Below, one piece after another: positions 28,186 through 37,375 of a stretch of DNA of 64,000 nt (the first letter of the stretch is position 1; every line of letters starts with the position of its first letter). The stretch is from positions 186,001 to 250,000 of the forward strand of contig JADLDI010000032.1 of the NCBI GenBank assembly GCA_020846745.1, read 5' to 3'. Under the pieces are notes generated by a model. That model was not told the origin of the DNA and searched no databases. It saw only the letters and a list, made by a program, of their open reading frames with translations. The position numbers and the translations under genes were made by a program. Origin of the DNA: Bryobacterales bacterium. Its GTDB lineage: Bacteria; Acidobacteriota; Terriglobia; Bryobacterales; Bryobacteraceae.

Positions 28186-29139
28186 GTGTACGCATCGATC
28201 GATCTCGGCGGGACCACGATCACGGGGGCGCTAGCCGATACTACAGGCCAGATCGCGGCAGAACGCACGATTCCGACCGATTCGCACGAAGGCCCCGCAG
28301 GCGTATTGGACCGCATCGCGCGGCTGATCAACACGCTCGCCGGTGAAGTAGGCCACAAGCCTCACGCACTCGGCATGGGCGTTCCGGGCTTGATCGACTT
28401 CGCCCGCGGCCGTACCCTGTTTCTGCCCAATCTGGTGACCCAATGGCGCGAGGTGCCTGTCGCGGAAACGTTGCAGCCAAAGATCGGTTGCCCGGTCTTC
28501 CTGCTGAACGATGCCCGAGCCGCCACCCTCGGTGAACTGGTGTTCGGGCACGGCAAGACCGCTCGCACGATGGTGTTCTACACACTTGGCACCGGTATCG
28601 GCGGCGGAGTGGTGATAGACGGCAAGCTTCGGATGGGCGCTTTGGGTGCAGCCGGCGAACTCGGACATCACACCGTGATGGTGGATGGTCCGCTATGCGG
28701 ATGCGGCAATCGAGGCTGTATCGAGACGCTCGCGTCGGCGCCGGCCATAACAGGCGAAGGCGTGCGGCTGATGCGGAGTGGCCTCGCGCCGAAGCTATGG
28801 GACTTCGCCAAAGGCGAAGCCTCCGCCGTCAATCCTAAACTGATGATGCAGGCGGCGGACGCGGGGGACTCCAACGTTCGCGACGCCCTTCTCCGCGCGC
28901 TACGATATTTGGGGATCGGCGCTGCCAACATGGTGGTTGCGCTACATCCGGAGCTGATTGTCTTCGGCGGCGGCATGGCGGCCATCGGACCCATCCTCAC
29001 CGAGACAGTGAAAGCCGTAATTTTGGACCGTGTCCGGATGTTTCCGGCCGACGACGTCCGGGTCGAACGGTCGCTGTTGGGCGACCAGGCGGGCATCCTC
29101 GGCGGGGTCGCGCTTGCCCTGAAGGAGGGAAAGCTTTGA
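28186..29139 (+). CDS. ROK-family sugar kinase (glucokinase-like)
   Basis: A 317-residue kinase of the ROK family, with the phosphate-binding SIDLGGTTITGALAD at the N-terminus and the ROK zinc site GHHTVMVDGPLCGCGNRGCIE in the middle. It most likely phosphorylates glucose or a related hexose; no N-terminal DNA-binding domain is present, so it is not a ROK repressor. The start is GTG 28186, seven bases after nusB. Its stop overlaps the deoC start. Confidence 0.9.
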   Translation: MYASIDLGGTTITGALADTTGQIAAERTIPTDSHEGPAGVLDRIARLINTLAGEVGHKPHALGMGVPGLIDFARGRTLFLPNLVTQWREVPVAETLQPKIGCPVFLLNDARAATLGELVFGHGKTARTMVFYTLGTGIGGGVVIDGKLRMGALGAAGELGHHTVMVDGPLCGCGNRGCIETLASAPAITGEGVRLMRSGLAPKLWDFAKGEASAVNPKLMMQAADAGDSNVRDALLRALRYLGIGAANMVVALHPELIVFGGGMAAIGPILTETVKAVILDRVRMFPADDVRVERSLLGDQAGILGGVALALKEGKL

Positions 29140-29858
29140 ACTACACCTATCTCGACATCGCCAAGATGATCGACCATTCGCTTTTGAACCCCACGCTCAC
29201 GACAGATGATCTGGAGCAGGGGATTCAACTCGCCCTGGCCTACGACGTGGCCAGCGTGTGCATCATGCCCTATTACCTGCGCCGCTGTGCCGAACTGCTG
29301 CGCGGCTCAAACGTAAAGGCAAGCACGACGATCGGCTTTCCGCATGGCGGCCAGGCCACCACCGTCAAGATCTTCGAAACGCGGCAGGCGCTGCTCGACG
29401 GCGGCCAGGAACTCGACATGGTGGTGAACGTCAGCAAGGTCCTGAGCGGCGATTGGGAGTACGTAACCGACGACATGCGCGCCGTGATCGCCACGGCCCA
29501 GGACGAAGGCGCCCAGGTGAAGGTGATCTTCGAGAACGCCTACCTGAAGGATGAACACAAGATCCGCCTCTGCGAGATCGCCAGCGAGTTGAACGCCGAT
29601 TGGGTGAAAACCTCCACCGGCTACGCCGCGAGCGGCGCAACGGACGAGGACTTGATCCTGATGCGCAAGCATGCCGCTCCCAAGGTGAAGGTAAAGGCCG
29701 CCGGCGGCATTCGCGATCTCGACGCACTGCTACGTGTCCGCGCCCTCGGCGTAACCCGCTGCGGCGCCACCCGGACGGCAAGCATGCTGGACGAGGGCCG
29801 CAAGCGGTTAGGCTTGGAGTTGATCAACTTCGGCGTCGCGGCGCCGGTGGGGTATTAA
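29136..29858 (+). CDS. deoC: Deoxyribose-phosphate aldolase
   Basis: A 240-residue class I aldolase that splits 2-deoxyribose 5-phosphate into glyceraldehyde 3-phosphate and acetaldehyde. The Schiff-base lysine is in WVKTSTGY, and the supporting acid is in GQELDMVVN. The start is TTG 29136, overlapping the kinase stop by four bases and supported by AAGGAGGG upstream. Its TAA stop overlaps the stop codon of the convergent VapC-like gene by two bases. Confidence 0.95.
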   Translation: MNYTYLDIAKMIDHSLLNPTLTTDDLEQGIQLALAYDVASVCIMPYYLRRCAELLRGSNVKASTTIGFPHGGQATTVKIFETRQALLDGGQELDMVVNVSKVLSGDWEYVTDDMRAVIATAQDEGAQVKVIFENAYLKDEHKIRLCEIASELNADWVKTSTGYAASGATDEDLILMRKHAAPKVKVKAAGGIRDLDALLRVRALGVTRCGATRTASMLDEGRKRLGLELINFGVAAPVGY

Positions 29859-30280
29859 GCCGACCAGGGGTTGAGCAACTCAAGGCCAGTCCCACCAAAG
29901 TCTTTGACGTTTCGGGTCACCAGGGTCAGCCCGTGCTCTAAGGCGGTAGCTGCGATCAGTCCGTCGGCCGTCGAGAGACTCGATCGACTACGCTTAGCCT
30001 CAATCGATATCCGGCCCCAACGATCTGCGATCGACTTCGTAATAGGCAGGAGGTTCGCATCAAACCACGCAGGAAGTCCTTCGTCAAGCCACTGTTCCAA
30101 GGCGGACCGTCGTCTGCCCGGAGGAAGTCCTTCGATGCCGAGCCGAATCTCCCCGAGTGTGATGACGCTGACGAAGAGCGCATTGGGATCTGCGTCGTCC
30201 AGCCAGCGGATGACCTGAATATTAGGTTGTGGCTTGACGAACTCTGAGATGACGTTCGTGTCAATGAGGAACGCGCTCAC
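29855..30280 (-). CDS. vapC: VapC-type PIN-domain ribonuclease toxin
   Basis: A 141-residue PIN-domain protein with the acidic metal-binding residues at LIDTNVISEF, TLGEIRLGIE, STADGLIAATA and RNVKDF. VapC toxins cleave specific tRNA or rRNA sites. It overlaps its antitoxin gene by four bases (30277-30280). The target RNA cannot be predicted. Confidence 0.9.
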   Translation of the reverse strand: MSAFLIDTNVISEFVKPQPNIQVIRWLDDADPNALFVSVITLGEIRLGIEGLPPGRRRSALEQWLDEGLPAWFDANLLPITKSIADRWGRISIEAKRSRSSLSTADGLIAATALEHGLTLVTRNVKDFGGTGLELLNPWSA

Positions 30281-30525
30281 AAGTCAATGGGCCGGGGAAG
30301 GTCCTTCTGCCGTTCCAGGTTCAAACCTGAACCACGGAGCGGGGACTCCATCAGAAACTGAGCGAGGCTCTTATTGCGAGTCCTGTGCGCAGTCGGGTTC
30401 GACTGTTCTTTGTTCCTTCGGGAATGCACTCCCTCCAAAATCATCTCATCCACGGAGCCGAAATGCCCCTGGCTGAGTTCCTGCTCAACCAAGCGTTCGG
30501 TTTCGGGTCTGAGTTGCAGCGCCAT
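30277..30525 (-). CDS. Antitoxin partner of the VapC-like toxin
   Basis: An 82-residue protein with an N-terminal ribbon/helix-like segment (MALQLRPETERLVEQELSQG, then FGSVDEMILEG), a basic linker and a C-terminal tail (SLAQFLMESPLRGSGLNLER) of the kind that wraps a PIN toxin. Gene order antitoxin then toxin, with a four-base overlap, is standard. It probably represses its own promoter; the operator lies upstream of 30525 but was not identified. Confidence 0.8.
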   Translation of the reverse strand: MALQLRPETERLVEQELSQGHFGSVDEMILEGVHSRRNKEQSNPTAHRTRNKSLAQFLMESPLRGSGLNLERQKDLPRPIDL

Positions 30526-30571
30526 CCGCTTTCACCATAACTGGTTTTCGCCGGCCGTCGCAAACAGCCGG

Positions 30572-31951
30572 TTATGCGAACAACTGCCGGATCGGCTCTA
30601 CACCGCGGTCGACCAGCGGAATTGGCCGGCCCTGGGCACCGGGGAGTTCGGTTTCCAGGTCGATGCCTAGCCCACGATAGATGGTAGCGGCCATCATCGC
30701 CGGGGTGATCGGGTTGTCTTTGGGGTAGCCGCCGATTTCGTCGGACGAGCCGATGACTTCGCCCCCTCTGAAGGGACCACCCGCGGCCAGAGCGGACCAG
30801 ACTTGCGGCCAATGGTCGCGGCCACCCGCCGGGTTCACTTTCGGGGTACGGCCAAATTCACCGGTGGCGACCACCATGGTTTCCTTGAGCAGGCCGCGTT
30901 CACTCAGGTCTTCGAGCAGCGCCGTGTAAGCCATGTCGAACATCGGACCGACCAGGTCGCGATAGCAGGAGATGGGGCTGAAGGGCTTCGAACCATGGAT
31001 ATCCCAGGTGATCTCGTCAAACACGGTCTCGAACATGTTGATCGTTACGAAGCGGACACCGGCTTCGATCATCCGGCGAGCCAACAGGCACGATTGGCCG
31101 AACCGGTTCACACCATACTTCTCTCGAACCTTCTCAGGTTCGCGGTGGAGTTCGAACGCCTCGCGAGCCTTCTGCGACGACATCAGCGTGTAGGCTTGGT
31201 GGAAGGTCGAATCGAGCAGGCGAGCGTCCTGCGACGTCTCGAACTTGGACACCGTCTTGTCGACCATCTCGCGCCAGTTCTTCCGACGATCCACACGCAT
31301 GGCCGTCAGGTAATCCGGCGGCAGCATGTCAGGGACGCGGAAGTTGGGGTCGGACGGGTCGGAGTTGAGGACGAAGGGATCGTAGGTCTTGCCGAGGAAG
31401 CCGGCATTCTGGCCATGCGGCATGTTGCCGCCGGTGTTGCCGATGGGCCGCGGCAACAGAACGTGGGCGGGCACGTCGCCTTTGGGACCTTTCAGCTTTG
31501 ACAGGACACAGCCCATGTGCGGATGCTCGACGCCACCCTGGAACAAGCGCCCGGTCTGCATCATCTGGTGGCCGGTGTCGTGGACCGCGGCGGCGGTGTG
31601 ATGGAGGCTGCGGACGATGGCGTACTTGTCCGCGTGCTTCGCCATCCGCGGGAAGTTCTCGGAGATCTCGATGCCAGGGACGTTCGTCTTGATGGGCCTA
31701 TACGGACCGCGGATCTCGACCGGGGCGTTGGGCTTCATATCCCAGGTATCGAGCTGCGATGGGCCGCCGACGAGCATCAGGAAGATGCAGTTCATGTCGC
31801 CCTTAGAGCGGTCCACTGCACCGGCTGCTTTGAAACCGAGCATCTGCTGTAAGCCGACTCCGAGCAGCGGAATGGTTCCGGCATGCAGGAAGTCACGGCG
31901 ACGTAGCCCGTCGCAAAATTCTACGGCACGATCAGCGTCCAGTCGGATCAT
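30572..31951 (-). CDS. Tat-exported DUF1501 family protein
   Basis: A 459-residue protein with an RRRDFLHAG Tat-like motif near residues 17-26 and the DUF1501 signatures NCIFLMLVGGPSQLDTWDMKP and TGEFGRTPKVNPAGGRDHWPQVW, a sulfatase/alkaline-phosphatase-like fold. These proteins usually pair with a DUF1553/DUF1800 cytochrome-like partner; none is adjacent, which is unusual. Substrate unknown. Confidence 0.9.
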   Translation of the reverse strand: MIRLDADRAVEFCDGLRRRDFLHAGTIPLLGVGLQQMLGFKAAGAVDRSKGDMNCIFLMLVGGPSQLDTWDMKPNAPVEIRGPYRPIKTNVPGIEISENFPRMAKHADKYAIVRSLHHTAAAVHDTGHQMMQTGRLFQGGVEHPHMGCVLSKLKGPKGDVPAHVLLPRPIGNTGGNMPHGQNAGFLGKTYDPFVLNSDPSDPNFRVPDMLPPDYLTAMRVDRRKNWREMVDKTVSKFETSQDARLLDSTFHQAYTLMSSQKAREAFELHREPEKVREKYGVNRFGQSCLLARRMIEAGVRFVTINMFETVFDEITWDIHGSKPFSPISCYRDLVGPMFDMAYTALLEDLSERGLLKETMVVATGEFGRTPKVNPAGGRDHWPQVWSALAAGGPFRGGEVIGSSDEIGGYPKDNPITPAMMAATIYRGLGIDLETELPGAQGRPIPLVDRGVEPIRQLFA

Positions 31952-31993
31952 TCGTCAGCGCCTCCGGCCATCATCTTAATACAACAGAACCGG

Positions 31994-33385
31994 TTATTTG
32001 CGTTGAGTCCACGCCCCAGCCAGGAAAATCGCGAAAACACCGGGGATGAGTTGGTGCCGGCCGCCACTGCCAAATACAGTGTGGATGGCGAGGAAGTAAA
32101 ACAGGATGAGAAGACAGCAGCCGAAAAAGGGTGTGACGATGTGGGGCTTGCGCCAGGCGGCAAGTCCGGTGGCGGCCATCAGCGCCCAGACGACCAGCAT
32201 CTGGGCGTTCGAGTAGATGCGCCAGAACGGCCATTGCCAACCTTGGACCACCAAGTAGTTGTTCATGGCGATCCTTGCGCCGCGGCTCGATTCGCCGAGC
32301 AGCCAGAGTTGGCGCAGAATGCCGTTCTTCACCCACGTTTTCGGGTTGTTACGTATCCAGGCGACCGCTATGTTGTTGGCCATGGCGCTGCGGTCGACTT
32401 CGTCGATGTTGGGCGGGAATATGCCTTCGGGGACGGGCGCCCAATCCGCGCCTCCGGTTTCGCTCGAGGCCTCAAGCAGGCTGATGCCGTTGGCGGTGTT
32501 GGTGAGGACAAACTTGCCGAGGACGTGGTAGTTGCGGGCGGTCCAGGGGAGGATGACGCCGAACATCCCGATCGCCATCAGAATACCGATGCGAAGGGCC
32601 ATCGGGATTGAGAACCGGCGGAAGAGGAAGGTCAGGACGAGCACGCCCGGTATGGCGAGCATGCCAGGGTGGCAGAGCGAGGCAAACCCCATGAAGATGC
32701 CGCTCACCATGCACTTCCAAGCCGCCGGGCGCGTGGGGAACTTAGGGGAGGGGAACAGCAATGCGATAGCGCCCAACAGCAGCATTTGTGCGACGTATTC
32801 TTTGGACACGAACATGGCATGGAAGGCATGGTTCGCCCAAATGGCGTAGAGCACACAGGAGATGACGGCCGCCGTGGCGCCGAAGTGAGCCCGGGCGATG
32901 CGCCAGAGGAGCAGGATACAGACGACGGTGAGGATCGCGTTGTTGGCAAGGATCACCCAGCGCTCCGCACCGAACGCGAGCACCCACGGTACGAACCAGA
33001 AGACCACTCCCGGAGGCCAATAAGCGCGGGTGTGGGTCCACGGGTAGTTGGGTTGATCGAGGCGGTACTCGCCTGTTTTGACAAGGACCTCGGTCAAGTG
33101 GAAGTAGGTTCGTGAGTCCGACCAATGGGGAGCCGGATAGAAGTAATAGGAGACGGTCCGAAAGAGGACGGCAACGATCAATGCGCCGACAAGCCAGGCA
33201 GCGGGATTCGAAATGGCGATGCTGCGTTGCGTCGCCAGCCACGCAAATGCCGCAGCGAGCAAGCTGCCGGCGAGACACCCTGCCCACAACACGGCGCCGG
33301 AACCAGGCAGCAGGAAGTAGAACGCCGCCATGGCGCCCCAAAGGCCATAAGCGACTGTGGCCAGCGGCACGATGCGAGTCGTCAT
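31994..33385 (-). CDS. Polytopic membrane glycosyltransferase (GT39/ArnT-like)
   Basis: A 463-residue integral membrane protein with about ten hydrophobic segments. The first periplasmic loop holds YPAPHWSDSRTYFHL, matching the D/DE-type loop of lipid-phosphate-sugar-using GT-C enzymes. It probably transfers a sugar from a polyprenyl-phosphate donor to a lipid or protein. ATG 33385 is chosen because it overlaps the upstream stop (TAATG); the frame extends to 33574 but that extension lies inside the neighbouring gene. Confidence 0.72.
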   Translation of the reverse strand: MTTRIVPLATVAYGLWGAMAAFYFLLPGSGAVLWAGCLAGSLLAAAFAWLATQRSIAISNPAAWLVGALIVAVLFRTVSYYFYPAPHWSDSRTYFHLTEVLVKTGEYRLDQPNYPWTHTRAYWPPGVVFWFVPWVLAFGAERWVILANNAILTVVCILLLWRIARAHFGATAAVISCVLYAIWANHAFHAMFVSKEYVAQMLLLGAIALLFPSPKFPTRPAAWKCMVSGIFMGFASLCHPGMLAIPGVLVLTFLFRRFSIPMALRIGILMAIGMFGVILPWTARNYHVLGKFVLTNTANGISLLEASSETGGADWAPVPEGIFPPNIDEVDRSAMANNIAVAWIRNNPKTWVKNGILRQLWLLGESSRGARIAMNNYLVVQGWQWPFWRIYSNAQMLVVWALMAATGLAAWRKPHIVTPFFGCCLLILFYFLAIHTVFGSGGRHQLIPGVFAIFLAGAWTQRK

Positions 33386-34566
33386 TACGACCGCGCGGTA
33401 GCCTTTCTCGCAGGTATGGGACGGCGGCGGTTGGGCCACGTAACGATCGACGAAACAGCGTAGTTCCAGACCGCGCCAATAAAGGCGCCGGAAAGTCCGG
33501 CGAGCAGCCACTGATGGTGCCGAGTAAACAGCGCGGAGGCAATTCCGACATTGGCGACGGCGCCTGCGCCACACACGAGCGTGAAAGACACCAGGCCCCA
33601 GATGAAGCGTACGCCACGGAGGCGGCGGTCGCGATAGGTGAGGAAGTTATTGAGCGTGAAGTTGCTGAAGATCGCCAGCAGTGTGGCGATGATCTGGGCA
33701 GGTTCGAATTCGATGCCGGCGGAGAGCGCAATGCGCAGGGCGATCAGATGGAGGATGACGCCGATGCCGCCGATCAAAGCGAACATCACGAACCGGATGG
33801 GGACCCACTTGCCGATCAGCTTATCCATGATGAGCGTGAGGTACTCCCAGATGACAAGGTGGTCGAGCTTGCTTTCGCCGAACTGGCGGGTGCGGAATTT
33901 GTAGGGCAGTTCCTTAAAGCGCAAGGGCCGTTCGGACGAGGCGAACAGGTCCAGCAGGATCTTGAATCCCTGGCCCGAGAGGTTCCGTACGATATCCTGC
34001 AGGACGTCGGAGCGGAGCATGAAGAAGCCGCTCATCGGATCCTTCAGGTCGCCCTTAACGAGGATGCGGGCGAGGTCGGTAGCGACGCGGCTGATGCGCG
34101 CACGCGATGCGTCCCATTCGCCGATACCGCCGCCGGCGATGTAGCGGCTGCCGACCACAACATCGAGTTGCTCGGTCTTGAGCGCGTGGAGCATCTTGGG
34201 AAGCAGTGTTTCGTCGTGCTGCAGGTCGGCATCGATCACAGCGACATACGGCGAACTCGACGAGAGCATGCCTTCGATGCAGGCGCCCGACAGGCCGCGG
34301 CGGCCGATGCGCTGGATGACACGAACGCGAGGGTTTTTCTGGGCGATTTCGCGGACAACGTCCGCAGTACCGTCGGGAGAGTCGTCGTCGACGACGATCA
34401 CTTCCCACTGCACGCCCTGGAGCGCCTCAGCAATTCTGCCGATGAGGAGGGGAGCGTTTTCAGATTCATTAAAGGTCGGAACGACGACGCTGATTTCAAT
34501 GCCGCGATATTCCAGGTTGTGTGCGACGGAAACGGTTGAAGGAGCGGGGTTTACGCGCAAGGTCAT
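33385..34566 (-). CDS. Polyprenyl-phosphate glycosyltransferase with GtrA domain
   Basis: A 393-residue fusion. Residues 25-260 are a GT2 enzyme of the dolichyl-phosphate mannose synthase type (SVVVPTFNESENAPLL, VVDDDSPDGTAD, AVIDADLQHDE, KDPMSGFFMLR), loading a sugar onto polyprenyl phosphate. Residues 265-380 carry four membrane helices of the GtrA type, which may flip the product. The next gene, a GT-C-like enzyme, would use the flipped donor, so the pair forms a donor-making and donor-using unit. ATG 34566 is chosen over 34593. Confidence 0.88.
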   Translation of the reverse strand: MTLRVNPAPSTVSVAHNLEYRGIEISVVVPTFNESENAPLLIGRIAEALQGVQWEVIVVDDDSPDGTADVVREIAQKNPRVRVIQRIGRRGLSGACIEGMLSSSSPYVAVIDADLQHDETLLPKMLHALKTEQLDVVVGSRYIAGGGIGEWDASRARISRVATDLARILVKGDLKDPMSGFFMLRSDVLQDIVRNLSGQGFKILLDLFASSERPLRFKELPYKFRTRQFGESKLDHLVIWEYLTLIMDKLIGKWVPIRFVMFALIGGIGVILHLIALRIALSAGIEFEPAQIIATLLAIFSNFTLNNFLTYRDRRLRGVRFIWGLVSFTLVCGAGAVANVGIASALFTRHHQWLLAGLSGAFIGAVWNYAVSSIVTWPNRRRPIPARKATARS

Positions 34567-34690
34567 ATGAATTTCCGTCGACCGACCAATCAAATTTTCC
34601 GAAATCGGCCAATGCAGGTATCTTATCGAAGGTACGAAGAGGCCGCCAATAGGGCATTATTCTCAATGAGTTCAAAGTCATTTGAAATAG

Positions 34691-34739
34691 GAGATCGGAT
34701 GTACCAATCGAGATCGGATGTACGAATTGAGATACAATC
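34691..34739. repeat. Tandem 19-bp repeat in a divergent promoter region
   Basis: Two adjacent 19-bp units, gagatcggatgtaccaatc (34691-34709) and gagatcggatgtacgaatt (34710-34728), differ at two positions, and a shortened third unit (gagatacaatc) follows. They lie in the AT-richer spacer between divergent genes. They may be an operator array for either gene or a simple slippage product. Confidence 0.6.
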
Positions 34740-34819
34740 AGCCGCGATGATGACCCGGCGAACATTGATGGCGACGTGGGCGAAGCCGAACGAATTGGGT
34801 TCGTTTTAGAATCTTGGGC

Positions 34820-36112
34820 ATGGAACGCCGGAACTTTCTGACGTCTGCCGCGCTGAGTGCGGCGAGTTACCAGCAGGTGAAGGGGGCGAACGATCGGGTC
34901 CGGCTGGGGATTATCGGGTGCGGCGGGCGCGGGCGGTATGTGGGGAAGGTCATGTCGGAAGCGCCGGGGGCGCAGTTTGTGGCGGCGGCCGATGTGTACG
35001 TGAGGAACGCCGAACAGGCGAAGGGGTTGGGGAACGGCGGCGCGGTGGCGGTATTCCAGGACTTTCGCAAGTTGTTGGAACGGAAAGATGTCGATGCCGT
35101 GTTGATCGCGACGCCGGACCACTGGCATGCATTGACCACCCTGTTCGCGTGCCAGGCGGGGAAGGACGTGTACGTCGAGAAGCCGCTGGCGCATAACATC
35201 CACGAAGGCCGTGCGATGGTTGAGGCGGCGCGGCGGCATGACCGAATTGTGGTGATTGGGACGCAGCAGCGGTCGGCGACACATTTTCCGGAGGTGGCTC
35301 GGATTATCCAGTCGGGGGAACTGGGCGATGTCCGGTTTGTGCGGATCTGGAACTACGTCAACATGTTCCCAAAGGGGGTGGGGAACGAGCCGGACGGTTT
35401 GGCGCCGGAGGGGCTCGATTGGGATATGTATCTGGGTCCGGCGCCGAAGGTTCCGTATAACCGGCTGCGGCACCTGGCGACCTACCGTTGGTTTTCGGAC
35501 TACTCCGGCGGGTATATCACGGATTACGGGACACACCGGTTCGACACGATGCACCAGATTATGGGGGTGGATGCGCCGCTGACGGTGGCGGCGTCGGGTG
35601 GGAAGTATTCGATCAGGGACGCGGGGGATGTACCGGATGTCATGCAGGTGACGTACGAGTATCCTGGGTTCGTTTTGTCGTATGAGGCAGTGCGGATGAG
35701 CGGGCACGGCGTGGGTGGACGGACGCCGGGGATAAAGTATTACAACGCCAAGGGCGAGCTAGACCGTCCGCACGGGCAAGCCTATTACGGGACGAACGGG
35801 GCGCTATTCTGCGACCGGATCGGGTATGAGGTTTATCCGGACAACGATAGGGTGTTGAGGAAGACGCATCAGTCGGCGGACGCTACGTCGTTGCATGCGA
35901 GGCACTTTGTCGAGTGTGTGCGGGAGCGGAAACGGTCGTATGCGGACGTGGAGGTGGGGCACCGGTCGACGATTGTGGCGCACCTGGGGAACATCGCTTT
36001 CCGGACAGGGAAGAAGCTCAAATGGGACCGGGCGAAGGAGGATTTCGTAGGGGCGCCGGAGGCTTCGGCGTTACTGAAGCGACAGGCGCGGGCGCCTTGG
36101 AATCAGATCTAA
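34820..36112 (+). CDS. Exported Gfo/Idh/MocA-family oxidoreductase
   Basis: A 430-residue protein with a Tat-like leader (MERRNFLTSAALSAAS), the Rossmann motif LGIIGCGGRGRYV, VLIATPDHWHA and VEKPLAHNIHEG. It belongs to the exported oxidoreductase group common in Acidobacteriota and Planctomycetes that processes sugars or inositols outside the cytoplasm. ATG 34820 is preferred to TTG 34814. It ends directly before the GTG of folC. Confidence 0.9.
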   Translation: MERRNFLTSAALSAASYQQVKGANDRVRLGIIGCGGRGRYVGKVMSEAPGAQFVAAADVYVRNAEQAKGLGNGGAVAVFQDFRKLLERKDVDAVLIATPDHWHALTTLFACQAGKDVYVEKPLAHNIHEGRAMVEAARRHDRIVVIGTQQRSATHFPEVARIIQSGELGDVRFVRIWNYVNMFPKGVGNEPDGLAPEGLDWDMYLGPAPKVPYNRLRHLATYRWFSDYSGGYITDYGTHRFDTMHQIMGVDAPLTVAASGGKYSIRDAGDVPDVMQVTYEYPGFVLSYEAVRMSGHGVGGRTPGIKYYNAKGELDRPHGQAYYGTNGALFCDRIGYEVYPDNDRVLRKTHQSADATSLHARHFVECVRERKRSYADVEVGHRSTIVAHLGNIAFRTGKKLKWDRAKEDFVGAPEASALLKRQARAPWNQI

Positions 36113-37375
36113 GTGCTGACCTATCCGGACTCGGTCCGCTATTTGTATTCGCTCGGGAACGAAGTCAAGACGATCAAGCTGGGGCTGGATCGGATTGGGA
36201 CGGTGTTGGAGCACCTGGGCCATCCGGAGCGGAAGTACCGGGTGGTGCATGTGGCGGGGACGAACGGGAAGGGGTCGACCTGCGCGATGATCGCGGCGGG
36301 GTTGCAGGCGGCGGGGTTGCGGACTGGACTCTACACTTCACCGCATCTGATCGAGCCGACGGAGCGGATACAGATAGAAGCGCGGTCAGTGAGCGAGGCG
36401 GAGTTTTTGGGTTCGTTTCGCAAAGTCCACGAGTGTGCGATGGAGTTGGTGGACCGGGGGATCATCGACGGGCACCCGACGTATTTCGAGACGGTGACGG
36501 CGATGGCGTTCGACCAGTTCGTTTCGCAAAGTGTTGATATTGCAGTCGTTGAGGTGGGGTTAGGGGGGCGGCTGGACGCGACGAACGTGGTGCGGCCGGA
36601 GTTGACCGTTATAACTCCCATTGATTTCGATCACGAGCAATATTTGGGAAACACATTGACGCTGATCGCTGGGGAAAAGGCGGGAATCCTGAAGCCCGGT
36701 GTGCGTGGGGTGATCGCGCCACAGGCTGCCGAGGCAATGGAGCGGATCCGGGAGGAGGCTGCGCTCGTGGGTGCGCCGCTGGAGGAAGTGGCGGATTGGC
36801 CTGTGGAAAACCTGGAGATAGGACCGTTTGGGTCGAGGTACCAGTCGCGGGGGTTGGAGGTAGTTTGTCCTTTAGCAGGTGAGCATCAGGTAGTGAACTC
36901 GCTGACGGCGGCGGTGGCGTTGACGCAGCTTGAGGTTCCTGTACAGGGGATCGCGGAGGCGAGATGGCCGGGCCGGTTGGAGCGGGTCGCCGAACGTCCT
37001 GACATCATTCTGGACGGGGCCCATAACCCAGCGGGGGTAAGGGCGCTGGTCGCGTATATCCGGCGGTTTTTTGGGGATAAGAAGATCTGGCTGGTTTACG
37101 GAACGATGCGGGACAAGTCAGTGGATGAGGTGATTGGGAATTTGTCGCAGGTGGCGACGGAGGTAATCGCAACGCAGGTGGACTTGCCGCGGGCGTTGCG
37201 CCCGGCGGCAGTGGCTGAGATGTTTGACCATCCGCGGGTGCGGACGGCGCCAAACGTGAGGGCGGCCTTCGAAATGATTAGACGAGAGGCCGCCCCAACA
37301 GACGTTGCGTTTGTGACAGGCTCGCTGTTTTTGGTCGGCGAGGCGCGCAAGATTACCAGAACAGGGGTCTCATAG
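36113..37375 (+). CDS. folC: Folylpolyglutamate synthase / dihydrofolate synthase
   Basis: A 420-residue Mur-ligase-family enzyme adding glutamate to dihydropteroate and folates. The P-loop is VAGTNGKGSTCAM, the substrate segment is TSPHLIEPTERIQ, and DGAHNPAGVRAL marks the C-terminal domain. GTG 36113 follows the upstream stop without a gap. Its last 23 bases overlap the convergent terminase nuclease gene on the other strand. Confidence 0.95.
   Translation: MLTYPDSVRYLYSLGNEVKTIKLGLDRIGTVLEHLGHPERKYRVVHVAGTNGKGSTCAMIAAGLQAAGLRTGLYTSPHLIEPTERIQIEARSVSEAEFLGSFRKVHECAMELVDRGIIDGHPTYFETVTAMAFDQFVSQSVDIAVVEVGLGGRLDATNVVRPELTVITPIDFDHEQYLGNTLTLIAGEKAGILKPGVRGVIAPQAAEAMERIREEAALVGAPLEEVADWPVENLEIGPFGSRYQSRGLEVVCPLAGEHQVVNSLTAAVALTQLEVPVQGIAEARWPGRLERVAERPDIILDGAHNPAGVRALVAYIRRFFGDKKIWLVYGTMRDKSVDEVIGNLSQVATEVIATQVDLPRALRPAAVAEMFDHPRVRTAPNVRAAFEMIRREAAPTDVAFVTGSLFLVGEARKITRTGVS

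Noticed and set aside
33112-34539. A 475-codon plus-strand frame
   Set aside because: It lies antisense to the GT2-GtrA gene; acidic low-complexity translation without motifs.
34567-34809. An 80-codon frame in the divergent spacer
   Set aside because: It is translated from the tandem repeat and promoter region, has no ribosome site and no plausible domain.
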